Source: an uncultured beta proteobacterium (GTDB lineage: Bacteria > Pseudomonadota > Gammaproteobacteria > Burkholderiales > Burkholderiaceae_C). From it: DNA of 45,276 bases. Within the stretch, counting starts at the first letter, position 1. The number at the start of each line of letters is the position of its first letter. The DNA lies in contig CAIVXG010000078.1 in assembly GCA_903909815.1 (NCBI GenBank), positions 1 to 45,276 on the forward strand. The letters run 5' to 3'. Made by a program: the position numbers and the translations under genes. This document shows positions 8,170-16,383 of this stretch, in pieces. The notes beneath the pieces were generated by a model. The model made no database searches. It worked only from the letters and a program-made list of their open reading frames with translations, and was not told the DNA's origin.

Positions 8170-8730
8170 ATGAGCGCCATATTGCCCCCTGCCGAACGAC
8201 TGTGGTGGAAGCATCCACTGGACCGGGTCGAAGGAACCTGGATCGTGATTTCGCTGGTCTGGTGTCTGATCATGTTTGCCATGATGGTTGGTTGGCATAT
8301 CTGGGGAAGGCAAAACCTCTCCACTGAAACCTACAAGACCACGCCCGAGCTGTTCACGATGAAAGCCCAGGCCGTTGTGGACAAGTACACCGTGCGCACC
8401 GAGACCTACAAAAACATGTTCGGTCAGGATGACAAGATTCCCGTGGTGGCTCCCCCACCCGGCACCGACGTCTACCTGGTAGCTCGGTTGTGGAGTTTCT
8501 GGCCCATCATCGAACTCGAGAAGGACAAGACTTACCGCTTGCACATCACGTCCATGGACTACAACCACGGCTTCTCGCTGCAACCGGCCAACATCAATAT
8601 CCAGATCGTTCCGGGCTACGAGCACGTGGTGAAGGTCACTCCCAACAAGAGCGGAACCTACTCCATCGTTTGCAATGAATACTGCGGCATCAACCACCAC
8701 ACCATGGTGAGTCGCCTTTACGTGAAATAG
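8170..8730 (+). CDS. norY: CuA-containing subunit II of a NO-reductase-like heme-copper complex
   Basis: This 186-aa protein has one N-terminal membrane helix (about 22-43) and a periplasmic cupredoxin domain. The full CuA set is present: His133 (DYNHGF), Cys168, Glu170, Cys172, His176 and Met179 in CNEYCGINHHTM. It should accept electrons from a soluble cytochrome or cupredoxin and pass them to the hemes of subunit I. The start is ATG 8170 after AAAGGAGAAAAAAC. Canonical cNOR uses a heme c subunit (NorC) instead. A CuA subunit beside a Tyr-less subunit I and a SenC gene matches the norSY-senC layout described in ammonia oxidisers. An aa3/ba3-like O2 reductase subunit II is the alternative. 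Confidence 0.75.
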   Translation: MSAILPPAERLWWKHPLDRVEGTWIVISLVWCLIMFAMMVGWHIWGRQNLSTETYKTTPELFTMKAQAVVDKYTVRTETYKNMFGQDDKIPVVAPPPGTDVYLVARLWSFWPIIELEKDKTYRLHITSMDYNHGFSLQPANINIQIVPGYEHVVKVTPNKSGTYSIVCNEYCGINHHTMVSRLYVK

Positions 8731-8740
8731 GGTGGACCAG

Positions 8741-10438
8741 ATGACAACAACAACTTACCGGACCTGCCCCCGTTCAGGGCTGCAATTCGAATCCAACGCC
8801 GAAAAACTGATGGTCGTCAACGCCGTGACTGCGGTCGTGGCGCTGCTTGTGGGCGGCATACTGGCCATCGGCGTGGTGCTCACGCGCTGGCCTGCAGTGC
8901 ATTGGCTCGCGGCCGACACCTTCTATATGGTGCTCACCGCACACGGCATCGACATGCTGATCTTCTGGGTCATCTTCTTTGAAATTGCGGTGCTGTATTT
9001 CGCTTCTTCCACGCTGTTGCGCTGTCGAATTGCCACGCCCAAGGTGGCCTGGGTGGCTTTTGTGCTGATGCTGATCGGTGCCGTGATGAACAACCTCACG
9101 GTATTCCAGGGTGGCTCCAGCGTGATGATGACGTCGTATGTGCCGATGATGGCCTCGCCCTATTTCTACGTGGGACTGATCCTGTTCGCCGTCGGCGCGC
9201 TGGTGGCCTGCTTTGTCTTCTTCGGCACCCTTGTCGTGGCCAAGCGCGACAAGACCTACCAGGGCTCGGTGCCGCTGGTGACCTTTGGCGCCATTGTGGC
9301 GGCGATCATTGCGGTCTTCACCATTGCCTCGGGTGCCATCATCCTGATCCCCACCTTCCTGATGTCCGTGGGCATCATCAAGGAAGTGGACCCGCTGATC
9401 TACCGCACCATCTGGTGGGCCTTCGGCCACAGTTCGCAGCAGATCAACGTCGCCGCGCACATCTCCATCTGGTACGCGGTGGCGGCCATCGCCTTTGGTG
9501 CCAAACCCATGTCCGAGCGCGTGAGTCGCGGCGCCTTCCTGCTGTACATCCTGTTCCTGCAACTGGCCAGCGCGCATCACCTGCTCGCCGATCCGGGCCT
9601 GAGCACGGGATGGAAGGTCGTCAACACGAGCTACTTCATGTACTTCGCGGTGCTCGCGTCCATGATCCACGGTCTGACCATCCCTGGTGCGATCGAAGTG
9701 GCGCAGCGCGCCAAGGGCTATAACAACGGCCTGTTCGAGTGGCTACGCAAGGCGCCCTGGGGCAATCCGGTGTTCTCCGGCATGTTCATCTCGCTCATCG
9801 GCTTCGGTTTCCTGGGCGGTATTTCGGGCGTGATGATGGGCACCGAGCAGCTCAACATGATCATCCACAACACGGTCTATGTGCCGGGTCACTTCCACGC
9901 CACCGTGGTTGTGGGCACGACGCTGACCTTCATGGCGCTGACCTACTTCCTGATTCCGGTGCTGTTCAAGCGTGAAATGATCAACCCCGGTCTGGCCAAG
10001 CTGCAGCCCTATCTGTTCGGTCTGTCGATGTACTTCTTCTGCCTGGTGATGATGGGTGCGGGTACCCTGGGCGTACCACGCAGGCATTGGGACCTGAGCT
10101 TCGCCGGCGCGGCCATGGCCTATGAGTGGCCGGGTGCGGCCTACCTGATGATGGGTCTGGTGGGCATCGCGGGGGTAGCAGCGATGACGGGCGGCGCCCT
10201 GTACATCTACATCACGGTGGGTTCCCTGCTGTGGGGCAAGAAGCTTGAAGGCGGCAAACCCAGCGCCAATTTCACGCCCATTCCGGTCTCGGCGCCCAGC
10301 GCCGCGGCGCAGACCTACGGTTCCGCCGGATTTGCCGCACCCGGCACTTTCACGCTGGCGATGGTGTTCCTGGTGTCCTTCGTCCTGTACTACTTCATCA
10401 ACTGGAAATACCTGTCACAGGTCTGGGGTTTGAGCTAA
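8741..10438 (+). CDS. norS: Heme-copper subunit I, probable NO reductase of sNOR type
   Basis: This is a 565-aa, roughly 12-14 helix protein with all six metal-ligand histidines: H68 (TAHGIDM), H230 (FGHSSQQ), H279/H280 (SAHHLL) and H384/H386 (PGHFHA). At the site of the catalytic cross-linked Tyr of O2 reductases (HPxVY), four residues after the first active-site His, there is Gln234 (HSSQQ). Loss of that Tyr argues against O2 reduction and for NO chemistry, as proposed for several alternative NOR families. The VYVPGHFH block is B-type-like. ATG 8741 fits the GGGTGGA ribosome site better than GTG 8732. A perfect terminator hairpin follows. NO reduction is inferred from motif and from nirS in the window. 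Confidence 0.75.
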   Translation: MTTTTYRTCPRSGLQFESNAEKLMVVNAVTAVVALLVGGILAIGVVLTRWPAVHWLAADTFYMVLTAHGIDMLIFWVIFFEIAVLYFASSTLLRCRIATPKVAWVAFVLMLIGAVMNNLTVFQGGSSVMMTSYVPMMASPYFYVGLILFAVGALVACFVFFGTLVVAKRDKTYQGSVPLVTFGAIVAAIIAVFTIASGAIILIPTFLMSVGIIKEVDPLIYRTIWWAFGHSSQQINVAAHISIWYAVAAIAFGAKPMSERVSRGAFLLYILFLQLASAHHLLADPGLSTGWKVVNTSYFMYFAVLASMIHGLTIPGAIEVAQRAKGYNNGLFEWLRKAPWGNPVFSGMFISLIGFGFLGGISGVMMGTEQLNMIIHNTVYVPGHFHATVVVGTTLTFMALTYFLIPVLFKREMINPGLAKLQPYLFGLSMYFFCLVMMGAGTLGVPRRHWDLSFAGAAMAYEWPGAAYLMMGLVGIAGVAAMTGGALYIYITVGSLLWGKKLEGGKPSANFTPIPVSAPSAAAQTYGSAGFAAPGTFTLAMVFLVSFVLYYFINWKYLSQVWGLS

Positions 10439-10443
10439 TCCCC

Positions 10444-10475
10444 AGACAGAGGGCACCTTCGGGTGCCCTCTGTCT
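10444..10475 (+). terminator. Strong hairpin terminator after norS
   Basis: AGACAGAGGGCACC pairs perfectly with GGTGCCCTCTGTCT over 14 bp around a TTCG tetraloop. It starts 6 bases after the norS stop and ends 16 bases before ctaB. Only a short T run (TCTTAG) follows, so read-through is plausible. It would make the 56-aa gene, norY and norS more abundant in mRNA than the genes beyond. Confidence 0.85.
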
Positions 10476-10490
10476 TAGTGACTACCTGCC

Positions 10491-11405
10491 ATGAGTTCCC
10501 TCCAAGTGAAAAACCATCCCAACACTGCCGCCTTGAACCGGTCACGGATTGGTCTGATGCGCGACGTGCTGAGCCTGTTCAAGCTGCGCATCGGCTTCAT
10601 GATCATGCTGACCGCGCTGGTCGGCATGTCCGTGACGCCGGGAGCGCCAGGGCTGTGGAAAGCGTTGCTGCTGGCGTTGACGGTGTTTTTTTCTTCGGCC
10701 AGTGCGGGCGCCTTTAACCAGTACTACGAATTTGAGAGCGACCGCTTGATGGCCCGCACCCGCAGCCGCGCCTTCGTCACCGGCGCCGTGCCGCACAGTC
10801 GGTTGTGGCTGGTGCTGATTGGGCTGCTGCTGGCAGGCGCTGTGGGCGTGGCCGCCGCTTGGCTCAATGCCGTGGCGGCTGGCTTTGTCTTTCTGGGCGC
10901 ATTCTTCTACGCCGTGGTCTACACCGTCTGGCTCAAGCGCCGCAGCGCCTGGAACATCGTCATCGGCGGCCTGGCCGGGAGCTTCGCCGTGCTCGCGGGT
11001 GCCGCTGCGGTGGACCCCGCACTGGGCCCACTACCCTGGCTGCTCGCTGCCGTGTTGTTCCTGTGGACACCGCCGCATTTCTGGAGTCTTGCCATCGCCA
11101 ACGAAGCTGAATACGCCGCCGCTGGCGTGCCGATGTTGCCCGTGGTCGTGGGCGTGCCCCGCGCGGCTCGCATTGTGTGGTGGAGCACGCTGGCTCTGGC
11201 CATCACTTCGCTGCTTCCAGTCTTCTTTGGCGCTGGCGTGATCTACTTTATCGGCGCCCTCGGCGGGGGTGGCTATTTCGGCTTCCGGACGTGGCAGCTG
11301 GCGCGCTCACCTTCGCGCCAAACAGCGATGCGCTCCTTCTTCGCTTCGCTGATTCAGTTGAGTTTGCTGTTGCTGGCGGCCAGCCTGGATGCTGCGTGGC
11401 GCTAA
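10491..11405 (+). CDS. ctaB: Protoheme IX farnesyltransferase (heme O synthase)
   Basis: This 304-aa UbiA-fold polytopic membrane enzyme adds a farnesyl group to heme b, giving heme O. The first prenyl-diphosphate/Mg site is at residues 76-93 (N76 ... E82, D84, LMARTRSR), with Glu replacing one Asp of the usual pattern. YTVWLKRRSAWNIVIGG and TPPHFWSLAI are the other conserved blocks. Its place between norS and the Sco gene suggests that one of the local heme-copper subunits carries heme O or A. A CtaA-like gene ends the same cluster. The start codon follows the norS terminator hairpin closely, so a separate promoter or read-through is needed. Confidence 0.9.
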   Translation: MSSLQVKNHPNTAALNRSRIGLMRDVLSLFKLRIGFMIMLTALVGMSVTPGAPGLWKALLLALTVFFSSASAGAFNQYYEFESDRLMARTRSRAFVTGAVPHSRLWLVLIGLLLAGAVGVAAAWLNAVAAGFVFLGAFFYAVVYTVWLKRRSAWNIVIGGLAGSFAVLAGAAAVDPALGPLPWLLAAVLFLWTPPHFWSLAIANEAEYAAAGVPMLPVVVGVPRAARIVWWSTLALAITSLLPVFFGAGVIYFIGALGGGGYFGFRTWQLARSPSRQTAMRSFFASLIQLSLLLLAASLDAAWR

Positions 11406-11421
11406 GCAAGGGATCAAAGTG

Positions 11422-12351
11422 ATGGTCAAATCCTCGCGCCTTCGGGCGGCTCGCACCAGGCACGACTGGGCGTCGCTGGGGCGACTGCGCGACTGGCTGA
11501 TCGCAGCGACGGTGATGGCGCTGTCGGGCTATGCACTGTCCGCCGCGGGCGCCGAGAGCGCGTCACTGGGCCTTGACCAGAAGGCCGCGCTGCGCATCAG
11601 CCAGGCCGCCGTCGGAACCGTGATCAGCGACTTCACGCTGCTAGATCGCGAAGGCCGGCCGGTGCGCCTGTCGCAATACCAGGGCAAGCCGCTGCTCGTG
11701 AGCTTCATTTACACGGGTTGCTTTCAGGTCTGCCCGTTGACGACGCGCTCACTGCAAACCGCATTGGAATCTGGTCGAGGCGTGTTTGGCACGCGCCAGT
11801 TCAACGTGATCAGCATTGGTTTCAATCAACCGGATGATTCACCGCAGTCGCTCAAGGCTTTTGCCCTGCAGCACCGCATAGACCAGCCCAACTGGGAGTT
11901 CCTCAGCCCCCACGCTTCGATGGTCGAGCCGCTGACGCGCGAGTTCGGCTTCAGCTACATGCCCACAGCCGCAGGCATCGATCATGTACTGCAAGTCACC
12001 CTGCTGGACGCGCAGGGCCGCATCTACCGCCAGATCTACGGCGAAGAACTCGACACGGACTCCCTGGGCGAGCCGATCAAGCAGTTGCTCGCCAACGCGC
12101 CAGTACCGCAGCAGTTGCGCCTGGATGACCTGATCGATCGCGTACGCATCCTGTGCACGGTGTACGACCCCAAGACCGGAAAGTACCGGGTGCAATACGG
12201 CCTGCTGATCGAGGTGGCCGGTGGCGTCACTTTTGCGCTGTTCATGGCCTGGTTCTTCCTTTCTGAATGGCGAAGCCAGCGGCGCGCACGGCGCAGCCAA
12301 GCACAGCGACTGTCTCGAACAGACGCCGCCGCCACACCCCTTAACACATGA
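11422..12351 (+). CDS. senC: SCO1/SenC-family copper chaperone with C-terminal membrane anchor
   Basis: This 309-aa protein has an N-terminal membrane or signal helix (about 25-45) and a thioredoxin-like SCO domain. The copper ligands are CFQVC (C100, C104) and His188 (GIDHV). A C-terminal extension contains a second membrane helix (about 265-290), which ordinary SCO proteins lack. SCO proteins deliver copper to the CuA centre, which fits the CuA subunit encoded 3 kb upstream. ATG 11422 follows AAGGGATCAAAGTG. The stop overlaps the next start as ATGA, so the gene is coupled to the cytochrome b fusion. Confidence 0.88.
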   Translation: MVKSSRLRAARTRHDWASLGRLRDWLIAATVMALSGYALSAAGAESASLGLDQKAALRISQAAVGTVISDFTLLDREGRPVRLSQYQGKPLLVSFIYTGCFQVCPLTTRSLQTALESGRGVFGTRQFNVISIGFNQPDDSPQSLKAFALQHRIDQPNWEFLSPHASMVEPLTREFGFSYMPTAAGIDHVLQVTLLDAQGRIYRQIYGEELDTDSLGEPIKQLLANAPVPQQLRLDDLIDRVRILCTVYDPKTGKYRVQYGLLIEVAGGVTFALFMAWFFLSEWRSQRRARRSQAQRLSRTDAAATPLNT

Positions 12352-14303
12352 CTTCCACCACTTTGACAGCTTCCTCCCTGGGCCAGCGCGCCTTTCTCGG
12401 TCTCGAAAAGTTTTTCAACGCCTTCTTTGGCGAACGACTCAATCCTTTTTACTACCTGGGCGCCATCGCCTATTTCCTGTTGTGGGTCGTGATCTTCAGC
12501 GGTCTTTACCTGTACGCCTTTTTCGAGACCAGCGTGGTCCATGCCTACGCCTCGGTAGATGCGCTCACGCATGGCCAGCGCTACGTCGGTGGCATCTTGC
12601 GCAGCCTGCACCGCTACGCCTCGGACGCGCTGGTGCTGGTGATTGTCCTGCACATGCTGCGCCACTTTGCCTTCAATCGGCACCGCGGATTTCGCTGGTT
12701 TTCCTGGGTCTCAGGCGTCGTCATTCTGTGGCTCACCTATGCCAGCGGCATCAACGGCTACATGCTGCCCTGGGACCGCTTGTCCCAGTTTGTGGTGACG
12801 GCCACGACCGAATGGTTTGACGTGCTGCCGGTGCTGGGCGGCTCTATGGCGCGCAACTTCATCTCCAACGTCAACGTCAGCGACCGGCTGTTTTCGCTGC
12901 TCTCGTTCATTCATATTGGCCTGCCTTTGGGCGTGATGACAGTGCTGTGGATCCACACCCAGCGCGTTCCCAGCGCCAGGACGAATCCACCGCGACCCAT
13001 CATGCTGGGCTGGCTCGCCACGCTCACGGCGCTGTCGCTGATCAAGCCCGCACTCAGTCAGGCGCCCGCTGACATGGCGACCATGGTGGCAACGCTGGAC
13101 TTCGACTGGTTTTACCTGCCCACCTATGCGCTGATCCAGCAATGGGGGCCGGCCAACACCTGGTATCTGGTGCTGGGCGCAACCGCGCTGCTGCTGGCGC
13201 TGCCCTGGCTGCCGCAGCGTGCGGGCACCCAACACAAATCCTGGAGCATGGCGACTCATCCGGACGAGCGCATCGTCGCCGTGCGCGCCGGTGAGACGCT
13301 GCTCGATGCCGGTTTGCGCGAAGGCCTGCCGCTGCCGTTCGAGTGCCGCAATGGTGGCTGCGGCGTGTGCAAATGCACCTTGCTGCACGGCAAGGTGGCG
13401 TTGTTGCCCTTCCAGGCGCTGGCGCTGACCGACCAAGAGCGAGCAGCCGGCAAAACCCTGCTGTGCTGCGCCCAGGCCTTGAGCGACGTCGAGATCGACT
13501 ATGTACCACAGGCCGGTGCCAAAACGCTGCCAGTCAAGCAGTATGTGGCACGCGTCACGCAGCTCGACTTGATGGCAACGGACGTGATGTGTCTGGTGCT
13601 GCAAATCGAAGGAGGCGGCAAACTCGCGTATCACCCGGGGCAGTACATCAACATCGTGCTGGCCGACGGCGCCAAGCGCAGCTTCTCCTTCGCCACCGCA
13701 CCCGAGGCGGGTGGCGACATCGAGTTGCATGTGCGCCGGGTCGACGGAGGGCGCTTTACCACTGCGGTGTTCGACCGCCTCAAGTTGGGCGATTCGTTGT
13801 GCTTCGAGGGACCCTTGGGCGCCTTCACGCTGCGCGAAGACAGCGACAAGCCTATCATCTTCGTCGCCGGCTCCACCGGTTTTGCGCCCGTCAAGAGCAT
13901 GCTGGAACACGCATTCGTCATTGGCCTGAAGCGGCACATGATCTTGTACTGGGGCGTGCGCAGCCGACGCGACCTGTACCTGGGCGAACTGGCCGAGCAG
14001 TGGGCGCGCGAGCATGCCAATTTCACCTTTGTGCCCGTGCTGTCGGCACCGCTTCCAGAAGACCGCTGGAGCGGTCGTACCGGTCTCGTGCACGAAGCCA
14101 TACTTTCGGATTTCCCCGACCTCTCGATGCACCAGGTCTACGCCTGCGGCTCGGTTCAAATGGTGCAGGCAGCCCAGCCCGCTTTTGCGCGACGCGGCCT
14201 GACCAGCGACGATTGCTTCTCCGACGCCTTTCATCTGGCACCACAACGACCGCTGCTTGGCCAGACCACCGAGCTGGTGCAACTCGGAGGAACCCATGGT
14301 TAA
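12348..14303 (+). CDS. Cytochrome b / [2Fe-2S] ferredoxin / flavin reductase fusion
   Basis: This 651-aa protein has three modules. Residues ~1-290 are a cytochrome b6/bc-type N-terminal half with four heme ligands: H88/H102 and H189/H203, each pair 14 apart, as in a di-heme b core. Residues ~300-390 are a plant-type [2Fe-2S] ferredoxin with Cys333, 338, 341 and 373. Residues ~395-640 are an FNR-type reductase with an FAD site (RSFSFAT, 444-450) and an NAD(P) site (GSTGFAP near 508; CGS near 600). This wires NAD(P)H through FAD and Fe-S to membrane hemes b, or the reverse. No Rieske protein or cytochrome c1 gene is nearby. I infer an electron-supply module for the adjacent reductases; I know of no characterised homolog with this architecture. 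Confidence 0.85.
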   Translation: MTSTTLTASSLGQRAFLGLEKFFNAFFGERLNPFYYLGAIAYFLLWVVIFSGLYLYAFFETSVVHAYASVDALTHGQRYVGGILRSLHRYASDALVLVIVLHMLRHFAFNRHRGFRWFSWVSGVVILWLTYASGINGYMLPWDRLSQFVVTATTEWFDVLPVLGGSMARNFISNVNVSDRLFSLLSFIHIGLPLGVMTVLWIHTQRVPSARTNPPRPIMLGWLATLTALSLIKPALSQAPADMATMVATLDFDWFYLPTYALIQQWGPANTWYLVLGATALLLALPWLPQRAGTQHKSWSMATHPDERIVAVRAGETLLDAGLREGLPLPFECRNGGCGVCKCTLLHGKVALLPFQALALTDQERAAGKTLLCCAQALSDVEIDYVPQAGAKTLPVKQYVARVTQLDLMATDVMCLVLQIEGGGKLAYHPGQYINIVLADGAKRSFSFATAPEAGGDIELHVRRVDGGRFTTAVFDRLKLGDSLCFEGPLGAFTLREDSDKPIIFVAGSTGFAPVKSMLEHAFVIGLKRHMILYWGVRSRRDLYLGELAEQWAREHANFTFVPVLSAPLPEDRWSGRTGLVHEAILSDFPDLSMHQVYACGSVQMVQAAQPAFARRGLTSDDCFSDAFHLAPQRPLLGQTTELVQLGGTHG

Positions 14304-14814
14304 GCCCCTTCCCACACCCCTGCGCTATGCGCTGCAGGTCGCTGCTTACGCCATGTTCGCCGCCACCATCGGCTATTTTTCCACTTTGCCGGTGTACCGC
14401 CAGCTAGGCGACAACGAGGCCGTGCTCAAGCTTTCCTTCAGCCATTCAGGGCAGCTCAAATTCGCCTGCCACGAACGCGCCGCCGCCGAGCTCGCCAAGC
14501 TGCAGCCGAACATGCGCAGCAAAATGGACTGTCCGCGTGAACGCGCCCTGGTGAGGGTCGAGCTCGACATGGACGGCCAGCCGCTTTACCGTGTCAGCAC
14601 ACCGCCCCTGGGATTGCAGAAGGACGGCGCCGCCACAGTCTATAGGCGCCTGTCCATCCCCGCCGGCGCCCATCATTTCAGCGCGCGCCTGGCGGACGGG
14701 CCCGACAGCGCGATCAACTACGCCAAGGAGATTCAGGTCGATCTCAAACCGGGCCAGGTCATCATCGTCGACTTCCTCACAGGCAGCGGCGGCTTTGTTT
14801 TCACGCGTGGTTGA
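14296..14814 (+). CDS. Unknown membrane-anchored periplasmic protein
   Basis: This is a 172-aa protein of no family I recognise. One N-terminal helix (about 10-28) is followed by a polar domain with two cysteines (FACHER and KMDCPRER) and a beta-rich C-terminus (VSTPPLGLQK, HHFSARLADG, VIIVDFLTGSGGF). The start ATG 14296 has a perfect GGAGG at 14286-14290 and overlaps the cytochrome b fusion by 8 bases. Being locked between two cytochrome b fusion genes implies a role in that complex, perhaps as an assembly or accessory subunit. Confidence 0.7.
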   Translation: MVKPLPTPLRYALQVAAYAMFAATIGYFSTLPVYRQLGDNEAVLKLSFSHSGQLKFACHERAAAELAKLQPNMRSKMDCPRERALVRVELDMDGQPLYRVSTPPLGLQKDGAATVYRRLSIPAGAHHFSARLADGPDSAINYAKEIQVDLKPGQVIIVDFLTGSGGFVFTRG

Positions 14815-14823
14815 GCTTGCGCC

Positions 14824-16383
14824 ATGGCCACGGTGTTGAGCTCGCTGCGCGCCGCCGATGAAGTGCTCAGCGGCAGCTTCGACCGCGCGTTCGCACCCGC
14901 GCACAACCCCTGGCGGCATCTTGGCGCGCTGGCATTCCTATGCCTGCTGATTTGCGTTGCCAGTGGCATCGTCGCCTATGCCTGGTACGACACCAGCGTC
15001 GCCGGCGCCTACGCCTCCGGTCTGCGCCTGCAAAACGATGCGCTGTTGCTGGGCCGATTGCTGCGCGGCGTGCATCGCTACGGCGCCGACGCGTTCATGC
15101 TGCTCACGCTTCTGCACCTGCTGCGAGAAGCGGTGCGAGGACATTTTCGTGGTGCGCGCTGGTATTCCTGGCTCACCGGGATTGCGCTGTTGTGGTTGTT
15201 GTGGCTGGCAGGCATCACGGGCCTGTGGCTGCTGTGGGACGAACGCGCACTTTTCAGCGTCACCGCCATGGCCGAGTGGCTGCAGGTGCTGCCTCTGGGC
15301 GCGGAGTTGCTGGCGCGCAATTTCCTCACGCCCGGAGCACTGAGCGACCGCTTTTTCTCGCTCATCATATTCGTCCACATCGGTTTGCCGCTGTTGCTGC
15401 TGGCAGCCACCTGGGTGCATGTGCAGCGCGTTTCGCTGCCGCGCATGTGGCCGCCTCGTTCGCTCACCCTGGGAACTCTGGCGATGCTGGCCTTGCTGTC
15501 GCTGACCTGGCCAGCGACCAGCCTGGGCCCGGCGGACACCGGCCATGTAGCGGCGCGACTTTCCCTGGACTGGTTTTATCTGGCCGTGCATCCGCTGGCG
15601 GAGGCGCTCTCGGCGCAAGCCGTTTGGTGGCTCGCTGGCGCGCTGACAGCGGCGCTGGCGCTCATGCCGCTATGGCCTGTGGCTGCAGTACAGAAACGCC
15701 ATGCGGCGCGTGTCGATCTGTCCCACTGCAACGGCTGCGCCCGCTGCGTCGCCGATTGTCCCTTTGGTGCGGTCGTGATGATCCCACGCACCGATCAAAG
15801 TCGACATCCAACGCAGGCTTCGGTCAATGCCGACCTGTGCGCCGCCTGCGGCATCTGCGTGGGTTCCTGCCCATCATCCACACCGTTTCGACGGATCGAA
15901 GAGATGGTGTCTGGCATCGAGATGCCGGATGCGCCGATGGCCATGCTGCGGCGCGAACTGCAACGAAAAGTCGCCGCGCTCGAAGGACCGGAAAAACTCG
16001 TGCTGTTCGCTTGCCGCCAGGCAGCGGATTTCACGGCGCTGGCGAGCGCAACGACGGCAGTGATGAAGCTGGAATGCGCTGCCATGCTGCCGCCGTCATT
16101 CATCGAATACGCGCTTCGACTGGGAGCCGGGGGGGTTGTCGTCGCCGGTTGCCGCGAAGGCGACTGCGAGTTCCGCCTGGGTGACCGCTGGTTGCAGCAG
16201 CGCCTGCTGGGCATGCGCGAACCGCGCTTGCGCACCTCGGTAGCGCGGGCGCAGATCGAAGTGCAGTGGTGCGGACGCGATATGCTCGACGTCCAGGCAG
16301 CGCTGACGCGTCTGCGTGTGCGGATGTTAAGCACGGCCAGTTTGAGTACGCTTGCCCCTTTGAAAGAATCGGAACATGACTGA
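14824..16383 (+). CDS. Cytochrome b / 2[4Fe-4S] ferredoxin / MvhD-like fusion
   Basis: This 519-aa protein is a second, distinct cytochrome b fusion. Residues ~1-285 are a di-heme b core with H84/H98 and H185/H199. Residues ~295-352 hold two [4Fe-4S] motifs (Cys302, 305, 308, 312 and Cys339, 342, 345, 349). Residues ~390-500 resemble the MvhD/hydrogenase iron-sulfur subunit family, with Cys397, Cys418, Cys443 and Cys448 in GCREGDCEFRLG. In methanogens MvhD links hydrogenase to heterodisulfide reductase. Here it could dock a cytosolic ferredoxin or flavoprotein partner. The last 8 bases overlap the next gene. The cytochrome halves of this protein and of the 12.3-kb gene look paralogous. Confidence 0.82.
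   Translation: MATVLSSLRAADEVLSGSFDRAFAPAHNPWRHLGALAFLCLLICVASGIVAYAWYDTSVAGAYASGLRLQNDALLLGRLLRGVHRYGADAFMLLTLLHLLREAVRGHFRGARWYSWLTGIALLWLLWLAGITGLWLLWDERALFSVTAMAEWLQVLPLGAELLARNFLTPGALSDRFFSLIIFVHIGLPLLLLAATWVHVQRVSLPRMWPPRSLTLGTLAMLALLSLTWPATSLGPADTGHVAARLSLDWFYLAVHPLAEALSAQAVWWLAGALTAALALMPLWPVAAVQKRHAARVDLSHCNGCARCVADCPFGAVVMIPRTDQSRHPTQASVNADLCAACGICVGSCPSSTPFRRIEEMVSGIEMPDAPMAMLRRELQRKVAALEGPEKLVLFACRQAADFTALASATTAVMKLECAAMLPPSFIEYALRLGAGGVVVAGCREGDCEFRLGDRWLQQRLLGMREPRLRTSVARAQIEVQWCGRDMLDVQAALTRLRVRMLSTASLSTLAPLKESEHD

Noticed and set aside
8741-10438. Reading subunit I as an ordinary aa3 or ba3 cytochrome c oxidase
   Set aside because: The catalytic Tyr is replaced by Gln, and the genomic setting is denitrification. 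O2 reduction is not fully excluded, so the NOR call is given with moderate confidence.
10439-10490. The norS 3' hairpin as an operator for ctaB
   Set aside because: The 14-bp GC-rich stem with a TTCG loop directly after a stop codon is much more like a terminator than a protein-binding site.
12711-14315. A 534-codon open frame antisense to the cytochrome b-ferredoxin-reductase gene
   Set aside because: The translation is rich in His, Gln, Arg and Gly without family motifs, and the opposite strand encodes a protein with three intact domains. Long antisense frames are common at this GC content.
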